From the NCBI GenBank assembly GCA_951640165.1, contig OX621260.1:14402001-14466000 (forward strand): DNA of 64,000 bases. Direction: 5' to 3'. Positions 23,601 through 31,000 of the stretch are shown here, piece by piece. Numbering within the stretch: position 1 is the stretch's first letter; each line of letters starts with the position of its first letter. The notes under the pieces are model-generated. The model was not told the DNA's origin and ran no database searches. It saw only the letters and a list, made by a program, of their open reading frames with translations. A program made the translations under genes and the position numbers. This DNA is from Pseudoips prasinana. Taxonomy: Eukaryota; Arthropoda; Insecta; Lepidoptera; Nolidae.

Positions 23601-26600
23601 CATCAAATCCGTTCGTGCTATAAAACTATGTAGCGTCTAAAGTAGTTTCGGTAGTTTTAGCAATAAAACAATTAAAGTTAAGTAAGTTAAGTTAAGTAAG
23701 TAAATTGCGTTTCTAAATTTAGAAATATAAAATATTAAATCTAGTTTGTCTTTCATCGAAATCAAGCACACAACTCAACGTAGCACTCGCCGGGCGAGTT
23801 TTTTGGTCTTACCTAAGATTAGGACATATTATGGCAAGAAGATGCTGACTTATCAAGGGGCACAGATGTACAACAAACTACCGCCAGACATTAAAAATGT
23901 ACACTCATCTAATGTATTCAAAACACGATTATTTCAATATGTACAACAATCTTAATACTTACTTAATATCTTAACCTCGGGCAAGTGCGTACATTAGATG
24001 AGTACCACACCTTATCATAATAATAATGTATGTACTTAGGGAAACTACGAACTCGACCTTATGTAATTTATTATAAGTTATTATTTACTGTAAGTGACTT
24101 AATTTGTTTTTATTGAGAATAAAGAATCTTAAAACCTAATAATTCTTCAGAAGAACAATAAACAAAACAAGTTTAATAAGATACAGACATCTTTTTTAAA
24201 ATAGTAGTATAAATTTAGTACGGGTGGGAATCGAACCCAAGGACTATGAGGTATCCGACCCCCTGTGCGTTAACCACTCCATCACCGCACCGTGGTATTT
24301 TGGACTCGATTTTATACCTCTACAATCCATTCGATGTTTCATTAACTTTTAACGCAAAGGCGTTTGACTTACCGAAACCTAAACGGCTAAAACCACCAGA
24401 TGGCGCTTTTTAGGCGAAGGCGTAGCCAAATGACAAAAAACGGAACCCTTATAGATTCGTCATGTCTGTTTGTCTGTCCGTATGTCACAGCCACTTTATT
24501 CCGAAACTATAAGAGCTGTACTGTTGAAACTTGGTAAGTAGTATTCTGTGAAACGCATTAGGATTTTCACACAAAAATAAAAAAGAACAATAATTTTAGG
24601 GGTTCCCGATACAAAGAACTGAAACTCAATTTTTTTTTGATCTTACCCATACATTTGGGGTATCTATGGATAGGTCTTTGATATGATATTTCTAATATAT
24701 TTTTTTTCTAAACTGAATAGTTTGCGCGAGAGACACTTCCAAAGTGTTAAAATGAGTGCCCCCCCCCCCCCCTGTAACTTCTAAAATAAAAGAATGATAA
24801 AACTAAAAAAATATATGATGTACATTACCATGCAAACTAACAACGAAAATTGATTTGATCGAGATCTAGTAAGTAGTTTTTTTAATACGTCATAAATCGT
24901 AAATAGCAATTTACCTTTCATTTAATCAACTGCAATACTTGCTGCTACGGAACCCTTCATGCGCGAGTCTGACTCGCACTTGGCCGGATTTTTTAATAAT
25001 TCGTAAATCATAGTTTTTTTAAATTAACGAGGGTGTTGCCGCGACTTTGTCCGCGTGGTAGTCGTAAACTGACACCGGAAAGTCATATCCGTAGTCCGAA
25101 ATAAAAAACAATTTGTATAATTTTTTACATTTGTACAATGAAACTTGTAGTAGAATAGAAAAGTTTCAACTACTACTTTAATCCCTTGCGGGGTCAATCT
25201 TAGAATTGATACTATACATGACATAATTCATTCTTAGTGCACACCTACGTCATTTAAAGATTATTTGTGCAAAACATGGTTCTAGAAGCATGATTGTGTG
25301 CGTTGATCTGATTGATCAACGCACAGCATGCTTGCTCAGTGTGAGTTTTTTAAACTACTCGTTCGCGTTAAAGTAAACAACAATTTGTATGGAGTTGAAT
25401 CAGCGTCATCTAGCGAAAAGTTTGTAAACCATATTTTGTGAGTGCGAGATTGTTAGTTAACGTAACGATCGTGACCAACGACTAACTTTATCAAAGTGAG
25501 CATTTAAACGAGCTCGAATGACGTTTTTGCGAGTGCGACTTACAACATAAGCCTATTTTGACAGTTCGTTCGTGAACTTCTTTATATATATATAAAGAAG
25601 ATAATTTTTAAAATTTTTTAATCCCAATTCTCAAATTGTAAGAGGAATTGCTGGTACCGAAACTGCCTCCCACAAGTGGAAAAAAAAAGAATTGGTTTGG
25701 AGACTCTTCTTTGCTTCTACATAATTCTATTTTTTTTATTTGGCGGGCCAATTGCCACTTTTGGTAAAGTCATAGGTTCGATTCTCACGCAGGACAAATA
25801 TTTGTGTGCATGATATGTCTGTTTGTCCTGAGTCTGGGTGTAATTATCTGTATAGTATGTATTTGTACAAAAGAAAAGTAGTATATTATTATGTAGTATA
25901 TTAGTTATCTGGTTCGTTTGGGATAAGGTGGCCGTGTGTAAATAATGTCCCAGGATATTATTATTAGGTATTATTATAATAATAATATCTGGAGAAATAA
26001 TAATATCTGGGGACAATGTCACACAGATCATCCTAGCCCCAAACTAAGCAAAACTTGTACTATGGGTACCAGGCGACGATATACATACTTATATAGATAG
26101 ATAAATACTTAAATACATAGAAAACATCCATGACTCAGAAAAAAATATTCGTGCTCATCACACAAATATTTGCACTTACCGGGATTCGAACCCAGGACCA
26201 CCAGCTTCGTAGGCAGGAGCATTACCAACTAGGCTACGGTGACCGTCAAATACTATTATATATTCGATTATTTGGCATTCCATTTGGCATAGTTAGTTAG
26301 TTGGGCGATTGGTTTTCGCACTAAGCCTCTTGATTGGCCCATTGTACGTGAACGTACTTGGCTACTCCAACCATTTCAGTTCCATCCAGAAGTCCAGAAG
26401 CTCACTAAGGACCCTTAAATTGATCCTCAGTGCTTTTGCAGCTGGCTCCTCTAGTTGCAATTCACTCGTTTTATGCGGCTATAGCCTCTTTACATCATTC
26501 TGCCTCCCGCTTTGCTCTGGAGGGAAGTGGAACTATTCTTTCTAACTCCTCCTTTTTTCTTTCTGATTAAATTCGTTGCGGGATCCAAGGCAGTTAAAGC

Positions 26601-27770
26601 CAATCCGCGGGACATGCCTGAGCCTCACCGCTCAGTGTCATATCATTGTGTGCCATTGTTGATCCTGGCTTACAGGAGTTGCAGTGGTGGGTAGGTAGTC
26701 CGGAAAAAAAAAGTCCAGAAGCTCTCGAAAGCTTGGCTTGAGTGCTTCCTGCAGTGTCTTTGGATCATTTAGGAACTTATTACAAGGAACGCTATTGCTG
26801 TGTAGCAGTACGTATGCCGGTGTTTCTTCTGCACAAGGGGCTGTCTGTGACGCCAATCTTGAAGAGGACTTTGTTATGTGTACCATGCATAGTTCCTTTC
26901 TGTTCAGACGTAGTCGCCTGCACGATGGGCGCTTGTTCAGAGATTTGGCATACTCAATACTCAATCGTTTATTGCTTCCACAATGTATAACAGATGGTAT
27001 AATAATCTTATAATTATGTAACAATTATGGACCCTGTCGGGCACAGCAAAGTAGAAGAGAGGAAGAAGGCTTTTTGTTGATAGTAAAAAGTTTTAGAATT
27101 TATGCTATTTGTATTAATGATTAAGTATGCCAAAATTTAATTTAAAAATATCAGGATTTGAAGCGAAAAGATTATCAGATTAATATTAGAATGTCAAGAT
27201 CTATGGAATTGTTGTTGTTAAAGTTTATAGTAGTATTATAGGAATTTTATAAGATGATTTGTTAATTTTATATTTTTGAATTTAAAGTTTTCATGGGCAA
27301 TTAACTATAAGTCAAATATGTATTTAATAGTCAGGTATTTTGCATTAATGTACACATAATATTTAAGTAAACCTTAGAAACAGATTATTTTTTTGAGTCC
27401 AAGTAATTTTTAACAGTATAATAGCTTGTCTGTAATAAGAAAAGCTTTAGTTTTTTAATAAAAGTATTATCCCTTTTTTCTTTTTTTAATTATTCTGGAA
27501 GTTTATTATAGATTTTTATTGACATGACAAACGGGCTTGTAGAGTGCATAGATAGATGGGATGTGGGTAAATTTAATCTATTCCCATGCCTAAGTCTAAA
27601 ATCTATGGCCCGACTATAATAGTGAAGCTTTTATACTTACGAGTACCAATTGTGACTGCAGTATGTTTTCTATATGGTCCAGTTGTCATTGTTGTGCAGT
27701 TTTCAGTGGTTGTACCTTTTGTGTAATTTATATATAATAGTACATAGCCAACAATAATTGCAATCTTCAT
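14585..27770 (-). CDS. Predicted small secreted Thr/Ser/Lys-rich protein built from repeated micro-exons
   Basis: I do not recognise this gene. A model of five exons reads in phase: 27770-27641, 21726-21676, 16535-16485, 14805-14752 and 14631-14585, giving 110 residues plus stop. Exon 1 gives a signal peptide (MKIAIIVGYVLLYINYTKG) and a Thr-rich start to the mature chain. The three middle exons are 51, 51 and 54 nt, all phase 1-1, with the same flanks (acceptor TATATTCAG, donor GTAAGTAT). Each encodes a cassette of the form TPKSPTTE-x-x-EHDKKT or its relative TKKSQTKDDYEYYDDKT. The last exon ends in VLNV-stop. All introns but the last (120 bp) are swollen by LINEs, SINEs and mariner. The start could instead be an upstream in-frame Met (27857), but the signal peptide favours 27770. 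Weak point: short exons are easy to over-read. Support comes from repeated cassettes with conserved splice sites and an intact phase throughout. Confidence 0.5.
14752..14805 (-). CDS. Micro-exon cassette 3 (54 nt, phase 1-1)
   Basis: It encodes TKKSQTKDDYEYYDDKT between a TATATTCAG acceptor and a GTAAGTAT donor. It is a divergent relative of the cassettes at 16485 and 21676, longer by one codon and richer in Asp and Tyr. Confidence 0.5.
14850..15600 (-). pseudogene. R1-type LINE, RT C-terminus and 3' UTR
   Basis: Read on the minus strand from 15580, the protein has EWQCRWNTSTKGRHLHQFF, AQFLTGHGNFRSKL and a Cys-rich HRILWECDLW motif, as in the C-terminal region of R1-clade ORF2. A stop follows, then debris of the remaining C-terminus (LNSLQPISGVV) and a 3' UTR ending in a poly(A)-like tract near 14860. 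The 3' UTR recurs on the plus strand at 26300-26720 and 39090-39270. Confidence 0.7.
15600..15839 (-). mobile_element. tRNA-headed SINE, family A
   Basis: The head at the right end reads (minus strand) as a tRNA-like sequence with B box GGGTTCGAATCCCGG and A-box-like TAGCCTAGTTGGTAG. The body ends in a TAAT/TATT repeat at the left. Sister copies lie at 25985-26245, 28795-29028 and 62674-62922. The anticodon arm is not that of a functional tRNA, and there is no 3' acceptor pairing. Confidence 0.85.
15945..16710. repeat. Direct repeat copy 1, includes micro-exon cassette 2
   Basis: About 0.7 kb is repeated at 19985-20067 plus 21356-21905, where mariner has inserted. Shared landmarks include TTAGTATTTGATGTTATAG, the GACGGACAGACAG run, and the exon with its splice sites. 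Part of the unit (from AAGTATATTTTA) is repeated again about 295 bp on at 16660, so a tandem array has decayed here. Confidence 0.75.
16485..16535 (-). CDS. Micro-exon cassette 2 (51 nt, phase 1-1)
   Basis: It encodes TPKSPTTEDSEHDKKT plus split codons, with acceptor TATATTCAG and donor GTAAGTAT. It differs from the cassette at 21676-21726 at two adjacent residues (DS in place of AT). Confidence 0.5.
16703..16880 (-). pseudogene. Possible LINE ORF1 N-terminal fragment
   Basis: A short frame reads MSKINDVPPDRGQEV, RSKQTPRTPPSG and KRVRGDVSP before a stop. The Pro/Arg-rich style resembles the start of ORF1 proteins of insect LINEs. It interrupts a decayed copy of the micro-exon repeat unit. 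Identification is weak. Confidence 0.25.
17143..17277. mobile_element. 135-bp palindromic MITE, copy 2
   Basis: The element has the same length and terminal repeats as copy 1. The right flank is TA; the left flank is CA, so one target base has probably mutated. Confidence 0.85.
17290..17400. repeat. Interspersed repeat with a strong hairpin
   Basis: A GGCCAAGTGCAAGTCGGACT block is followed by two 13-base inverted arms (GCTCACGAAGGGT and its complement) around a 20-base loop. The same GGCCAAGTG family appears inverted near 24945-24990. Confidence 0.6.
17454..18760 (+). pseudogene. Degenerate Jockey/CR1-like LINE reverse transcriptase
   Basis: Fragments in several frames follow the order of a LINE ORF2: LGKAVRRLKPQLSNGLDGIP (about 17685), YAAYFDLKKAFDLVENDII (from 18085, catalytic Asp), ILGFTPKLLNLFASYL, an AD box damaged at about 18365, and KDLSLILDNKLNFHTHI to VLYNTMYIV (to 18750). 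At least five stops or frame changes are present. A perfect 46-base foldback lies where the YADD motif would be. The C-terminal end continues at 19440-19603 after a Helitron-like insertion. Confidence 0.7.
18371..18416. repeat. Perfect foldback, 22-base arms with 2-base loop
   Basis: Arms 18371-18392 and 18395-18416 are exact inverted repeats (CTTTTTCGACGCCCAAACTT...). The repeat sits within the LINE pseudogene at its active-site region. Confidence 0.9.
18763..18897 (+). mobile_element. Helitron-like fragment
   Basis: The segment resembles the lepidopteran Helitron-like repeat seen at 47860-48030 and 39990-40113: a block on the lines of AGTAACAAACATACACTCTC followed by TTTATAATATTAGTGTGAT. 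It separates two parts of the LINE pseudogene. Confidence 0.5.
18900..19430. other. Gene-free repeat-derived stretch
   Basis: AT-rich sequence with a short TAAATAAATAAA tract near 19000. It is probably 3' UTR of LINE copies. No open frame is supported. Confidence 0.4.
19440..19603 (+). pseudogene. LINE ORF2 C-terminal remnant
   Basis: The frame reads LERIQRRFAQWIYRKQYGYY and MDMDTLKFRRAMSEVVHYL then stops, matching the C-terminus of the LINE in 10906-12018 (KAFLRYLYKHLNGCYPF, CLGYNSLEVRR). Confidence 0.6.
19673..19790. other. Isolated GC-rich patch
   Basis: A run of roughly 115 bases is dominated by G and C (CCGCGCCGCCGCCCGCGGCT) in an otherwise AT-rich region. It has no clear frame or repeat partner in the window. 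Confidence 0.6.
20068..21355 (+). mobile_element. Full-length mariner element, copy 1
   Basis: This 1288-bp element is flanked by TA duplications (20066-20067, 21356-21357). Inverted ends begin TTAGGTCTTTACCTATGAAA on the left and ATAGGTCTTTACCTATGAAA on the right, matching for about 30 bases with one outer mismatch. It encloses an uninterrupted transposase. The insertion sits in the second copy of the 15945-16710 direct repeat. Confidence 0.95.
20258..21277 (+). CDS. Mariner transposase (open frame)
   Basis: A 339-residue transposase, close to the usual mariner length of about 345, catalyses cut-and-paste movement of the element at TA sites. Visible: N-terminal helix-turn-helix regions (RRGSNAAQAARNI; TAELAAAFDVSVKTILVHLR); a GRP basic patch; the WVPHEL linker motif; first catalytic Asp in IVTCDEKW; second in LLLHDNARPHT; third in YSPDLAPTDYYFF, with 34 residues between the second and third (D34D). 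No stop or frameshift is present. I chose the ATG at 20258 (MDTLKIRV) over the one at 20219 because it matches the usual mariner start and length. Confidence 0.93.
   Translation: MDTLKIRVIMEYEYRRGSNAAQAARNINDVYGANTTNQRTTCYWFARFRSGNFDLKNEPRGRPKTLVDNDELKAVVEADDTQSTAELAAAFDVSVKTILVHLRQIGKVKKLDKWVPHELNDRQREVRIETCLALLNRHTNEGILNRIVTCDEKWILFDNRKRSASWLDPGSAPKQCPKRKLTPRKVMVTVWWSSAGVIHHSFLPNGVSITADVYCEELSTMMEKLAHLQPALVNRSSPLLLHDNARPHTAQQTVSKLQELGLEALRHPPYSPDLAPTDYYFFQNLDNFLAGKKFNTREAVQNAFEEFVASRPADFFKKGINKLPLRWQRCIDCMGDYFD
21356..21905. repeat. Direct repeat copy 2, includes micro-exon cassette 1
   Basis: This is the continuation of the direct repeat beginning near 19985, split by mariner copy 1. It is a close match to 16160-16710. 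Confidence 0.75.
21676..21726 (-). CDS. Micro-exon cassette 1 (51 nt, phase 1-1)
   Basis: It encodes TPKSPTTEATEHDKKT plus split codons, with acceptor TATATTCAG and donor GTAAGTAT. It follows exon 1 of the minus-strand gene in the model; the split codon becomes Arg. Confidence 0.5.
21906..22505. other. Gene-free AT-rich stretch
   Basis: No gene seen. The block over 22045-22330 (from ACACCCTTGCACC, with CTCATCTATCCTC and the CGTGGCAATGCGGCCAGCC segment) resembles the 3' part of an unidentified retroelement. Confidence 0.35.
22510..22775 (+). mobile_element. SINE-like repeat, family D, copy 1
   Basis: A tRNA-like TCTAATCCCGGGTCCGGCC head remnant is followed by a body (TTCCGTAAAAAGAAATTTCT, CCCCCGTGCCTCGGAGAG, TCCCATCGGATCATGAGAG) shared with 60850-61165. 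The open frames across it on both strands are by-products of the repeat. Confidence 0.7.
23034..23254 (-). mobile_element. 5S-rRNA-like SINE, copy 1
   Basis: On the minus strand this carries a 5S-like core (AGGCTCGCGATCAGTCCATA and GATAGGGGACCGCC), then the body (TAACTTCTGAACGTCTCCGTGCT type) and ends near the block for GACACC. It abuts the large foldback at 23255. See the copy at 51354-51606 for the clearest version. Confidence 0.6.
23255..23435. repeat. Large foldback, 86-base arms
   Basis: Arms 23255-23340 and 23350-23435 are inverted copies with four mismatches, separated by nine bases. There is no transposon-like target duplication. It might be an inverted duplication of a LINE fragment, or a sequencing/assembly artefact. 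Confidence 0.9.
23746..23955 (+). pseudogene. LINE ORF2 C-terminal remnant
   Basis: The frame carries RTYYGKKMLTYQGAQMYNKL, PPDIKNVHSSNVFKTRLFQY and a stop. This is the usual ending of insect Jockey/CR1-type reverse transcriptase proteins. Confidence 0.6.
24214..24296 (-). repeat. tRNA-like SINE head
   Basis: On the minus strand an A-box-like GGTGATGGAGTGGTTAACGC and a B-box-like GGGTTCGATTCCCACCC stand the usual distance apart. The stems do not close as a tRNA. Confidence 0.5.
24425..25015. repeat. Interspersed repeat shared with the right edge of the window
   Basis: Long similarity to 63465-64000 in the same orientation: CGGAACCCTTATAGATTCGT, AGAGCTGTACTGTTGAAACT, and TTTGCGCGAGAGACACTTCC. 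A run of 14 Cs lies at about 24760. It ends in the inverted GGCCAAGTG family near 24985. No coding capacity. Confidence 0.75.
25735..25975 (+). mobile_element. tRNA-headed SINE, family B, partial
   Basis: B box GGTTCGATTCTCACGC is followed by the family B body: TGTCTGTTTGTCC, TACAAAAGAAAAGTAGTAT, GGCCGTGTGTAAATAATGTC. Other copies are at 29785-30140, 32395-32585 and 39634-40238. Confidence 0.75.
25985..26245 (-). mobile_element. tRNA-headed SINE, family A
   Basis: Near-identical in layout to 15600-15839, with the head at the right end and TAT repeats at the left. The head and the ACACAAATATTTGCACTTAC block match. Confidence 0.85.
26300..26720 (+). pseudogene. R1-type LINE 3' end
   Basis: This matches the 3' half of the element at 14850-15310 in opposite orientation (GACCCTTAAATTGATCCT, GCTATAGCCTCTTTACATC, TTCGTTGCGGGATCCAAGG, GTTGATCCTGGCTTACAGG). 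Confidence 0.7.
26720..27012 (-). pseudogene. R1-type LINE ORF2 C-terminus
   Basis: On the minus strand: RLSIEYAKSLNKRPSCRRL, SQTAPCAEETPAYVLLHS and NDPKTLQEALKPSFRELLDF, followed by a stop. The CxxE-ETPxHVL signature is common near the C-terminus of R1-clade proteins. It lies tail to tail with the fragment at 26300-26720. Confidence 0.65.
27013..27600. other. Gene-free AT-rich stretch
   Basis: Weakly similar in style to LINE 3' UTR sequence (compare 50200-50330). No gene supported. Confidence 0.35.
27641..27770 (-). CDS. Exon 1 of the minus-strand micro-exon gene, with signal peptide
   Basis: It encodes MKIAIIVGYVLLYINYTKG and a Thr-rich stretch, ending in phase 1 at donor GTAAGTATA. Upstream in-frame Met codons exist at 27782 and 27857, but only the start at 27770 opens directly on a hydrophobic segment. 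Confidence 0.5.
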
Positions 27771-27942
27771 ATTCTTAGTCATAAATAAGAGTTTCTCAAA
27801 GTCCGTTTTCTTATCAATAAATACGTTGATTGTACCGGTCGTTAAATTACAAACCAATTAAAGTTTCTGCAATAATTTCTAACATTATAATAATTGGTTT
27901 TTTTAACGTAAAAAGTCTGTTACTTAGACTCTGAAGTTGATA
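27771..27942. promoter_or_regulatory. Candidate bidirectional promoter between two divergent secreted-protein genes
   Basis: Only 172 bp separate the two predicted start codons. The stretch is AT-rich with no perfect TATA box placed convincingly for either gene. Either both 5' UTRs are very short or one gene has a further untranslated exon that I cannot see. Confidence 0.4.
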
Positions 27943-28036
27943 ATGTATTTTTTTTATTGTTTTCTTCAATTTTTTGTTATAAGGGAAATTACTTCACAGG
28001 CTATTGAGAATGACATCGATGAATATTTCAAGAGTG
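27943..28036 (+). CDS. TULIP-like gene exon 1
   Basis: Start codon, signal peptide and the start of the first helix (AIENDIDEYFKS). Donor GTAAGG. The frame runs straight from the ATG at 27943 with no intron needed upstream. Confidence 0.75.
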
Positions 28037-31000
28037 GTAAGGAAAAACAATTAACATTAATTATATTAAATAACAAACATAAAAATTCATTTAAATTATT
28101 GAGGCGCTCATAGCTAGATGCTTTCAACGGTCCGTAAGTGATATGTGAGGTTAAGCAATTAGGCTCGCGGACTGGCCATAGATGGGTGACCACCAAAGTG
28201 GTTTACACCACATTAAGCCGTCGGTCCCGGTTGTAGTTATTAGACAACAATAAAACTGTTAAGTCAGGTGCCCGCTGGGCGGCTTGAACAACTCTGATAC
28301 TAGGGTAGCCACTGCCCATACGATAAATAAGAAAGTATTAACATTAAGGCCATTTATTTGGTGTGTATCTAAAAAACAGTTTTTTAGCTGTGTGATAAAC
28401 TGCCGCCATACCTTCCTTGCGGCTTATTTTTTATTTATTTCTATATTTGTGATAATAACAGCCTTAATAAAAGATATTACTACAAAATTGCGTTGTAAAT
28501 AAAGGCCAATTGCTTCTTCATAATTAATTCAAAATTTAATTCAAATGAATTGCTGTGTGGTGACGGCTTAGAATATCATCACCCCATCTCATCCCGTGGG
28601 GGGCGTAGAAATCGACCGAGGGAATACTTACCAGAGAACCGGCAGCAGCGTTTTTCTGTGAACTATGGACCATTTAACTCCGATCGTCAACCCGTCTGCC
28701 AATCGTGGCAATATGGCATATCCCACCATTCTTTGGGGAGACTTGTGTCCAGCAGTAGACGTTAGTTGGCTGACATGATAATAATAAATAATAATAATAT
28801 CTGGGGACAATGTCACACAGATCTTCCTAACCCCTAACTAAGCAAAGCTTGTACTAGGCGACGATATACATACTTATATAGATAGATAAATACTTAAATA
28901 CATAGAAAACATCCATGACTCAGGAACAAATATTCGTGCTCATCACACAAATATTTGCACTTACCGGGATTCGAACCCAGGACCACCAGCTTCGTAGGCA
29001 GGAGCACTACCAACTAGGCTACGGTGACCGTCAAAAAAGGCCAATTGCCACTTTCCACTTTTTAAATATATGAAGTAGTATAATATAAATAATTCAAAAT
29101 GTAATTCAAAGTAGAAGTTGGGGGTCCGCAACACTTTGTTTGCTGACTCTTAAAGGCCGGCAACGCACCCGCGAGTCCTTGGTGTTGCGAGTGTCCATGG
29201 GAGGCGGTCTTACCACCGTAAATAAAAGACGCAGCACATCAAGCTACCCCAATCTGTCTAATTTACCCAATTGAAAGTGTGATGAAGTGATGTATGGTCA
29301 TTGGCCATACTAAATTTACTATTTAAGAGATTACAAGTTATAATTTTTTTTTATGTTTGACTGACCTGTTAGTTTAGTGGTCAAATGCAAATCAGAGGTC
29401 ATGAGTTCGGTTCCCACCCAGGAGAACTCTTTCTGTGAGGGTGATATTCCGATCCGGTACGACATGGCAACCTACAAGAAGCGAGCCTATTCTTTTCTCA
29501 ATGGCCGGCAACGCACTTGCGGCTCCTCTGGTAGGCGAGTATCCATAGGCCACTGCCGCCCATGGACACTCGCAATACTCTCTCTCTTCTATCTCGCGTA
29601 CCGGATCGGGATATCACACTCACAGAAAGTGTAACGAATCACGAATCACGTACCATCAGGTGACCCACTTTCTCGTTTGCCTTCACCTCCATCTTATTAA
29701 AAAGCACGATTATTTGTTCGGTGTCTGGGTGTAAGTTAACTATAATATGTATATATTTCAAGATATATTATACATACGTATATTTGACGGGCCTGTTGAC
29801 GTGGTTGGCAAATGCTTGCTTTTCACGCCGGAGGTCGTGGGTTCGATTCCCGCCCAGGACAGATATTTGTGTGCATAAACATGTCTGTTTGGCCTAAGTC
29901 TGCGTGTTGTTACCTATATAAGTATGTTTTTACAAAAGAAAAGTAGTATATCAGTTACCATAGTACAGCCGCCAGCACATCCAGCTACTCCAATCTGTCA
30001 AATTTCTTTTATAGATTTTCAACTTTATCACTTAAGCATAAGGTTTATATATCACTTAAGCGATTTGCTGGCGTCTGTACAAGCTCGGCTTAGTTTGGCA
30101 TGAGATGGCCGTGTGTAAATAATGTCCCAGAATATTATTGTTATATATCAGTTGCCTGTTGCCACAGCTTCTGCTTAGTTTGGGAACGTGTTTGTAGATA
30201 ATAATTTATTAGTAAACCTTTTAATTTTAGACATGTCGTGATATTTTCAGATACTGTGAGTAAAATACGTGGATCATTTTCCTCTAAGACAATAGCCAAT
30301 GCAATGCAATATGTAAGTATGCATTTAACTTCATTCAAATCAGTCAGCCATTCTCACGTAACCTTAAATATGAATAAAAATAAACGATATACTTAAGATT
30401 TTAATCACATAGACCTTATTGGGTCTGTAATAACGGCAGTGAATGGGGTCTTCACGCCTTTATGAATGAAGAAGAAGAAGAAAATACATTTATTCAGTAA
30501 ACTAGCAGAGTTAACAATATATATATATACTATCTGCCTACCCCCTGGGAGAGAGGCGTGAGTCTATGTATATATATGTATAAATAGGTACACATACAGA
30601 AGTCCTTAATGGTTATCTGTGCGAGTCCGAATTGGTCCCATCTGAGCACTAGCTGCAACATTAACTGTTGCAGCGCTGGTTTTATGATGGAACCATGTAA
30701 AATTCCTTACAGACAATTGATGTGTCAGTACAGCTCGCAGTTACAACCTCAAAGTACCTGGACACTAATATTATAACTTATAGCTAATTATGAATAGTTG
30801 GCACTGCCAAAAAAGGCTCGACTGGCCGTGTACGATGGAGTGTTAGTGCCAACTTATGGAAGTGAAAGTTAGGTATGGCAGAAAAGGAATGAATGTAGAA
30901 TAAAGGCAGTGGAAACGAGAGCTCTGAGAAGTATGTGTGGTGTAACTTTGAGGGACAGAATACGAAGGACTGATGTAAGAGAGCGTTGTGAAAGAGGATG

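Noticed and set aside
27191..27241. Short peptide start (MSRSMELLLLKFIVVL) as a signal-peptide exon
   Set aside because: It ends at a stop with no donor. The ATG at 27943 gives a better start that is in frame with exon 1.
29430..29628. A gene over 29377-29634
   Set aside because: The frame runs through an inverted-repeat element with SINE blocks and has no support.
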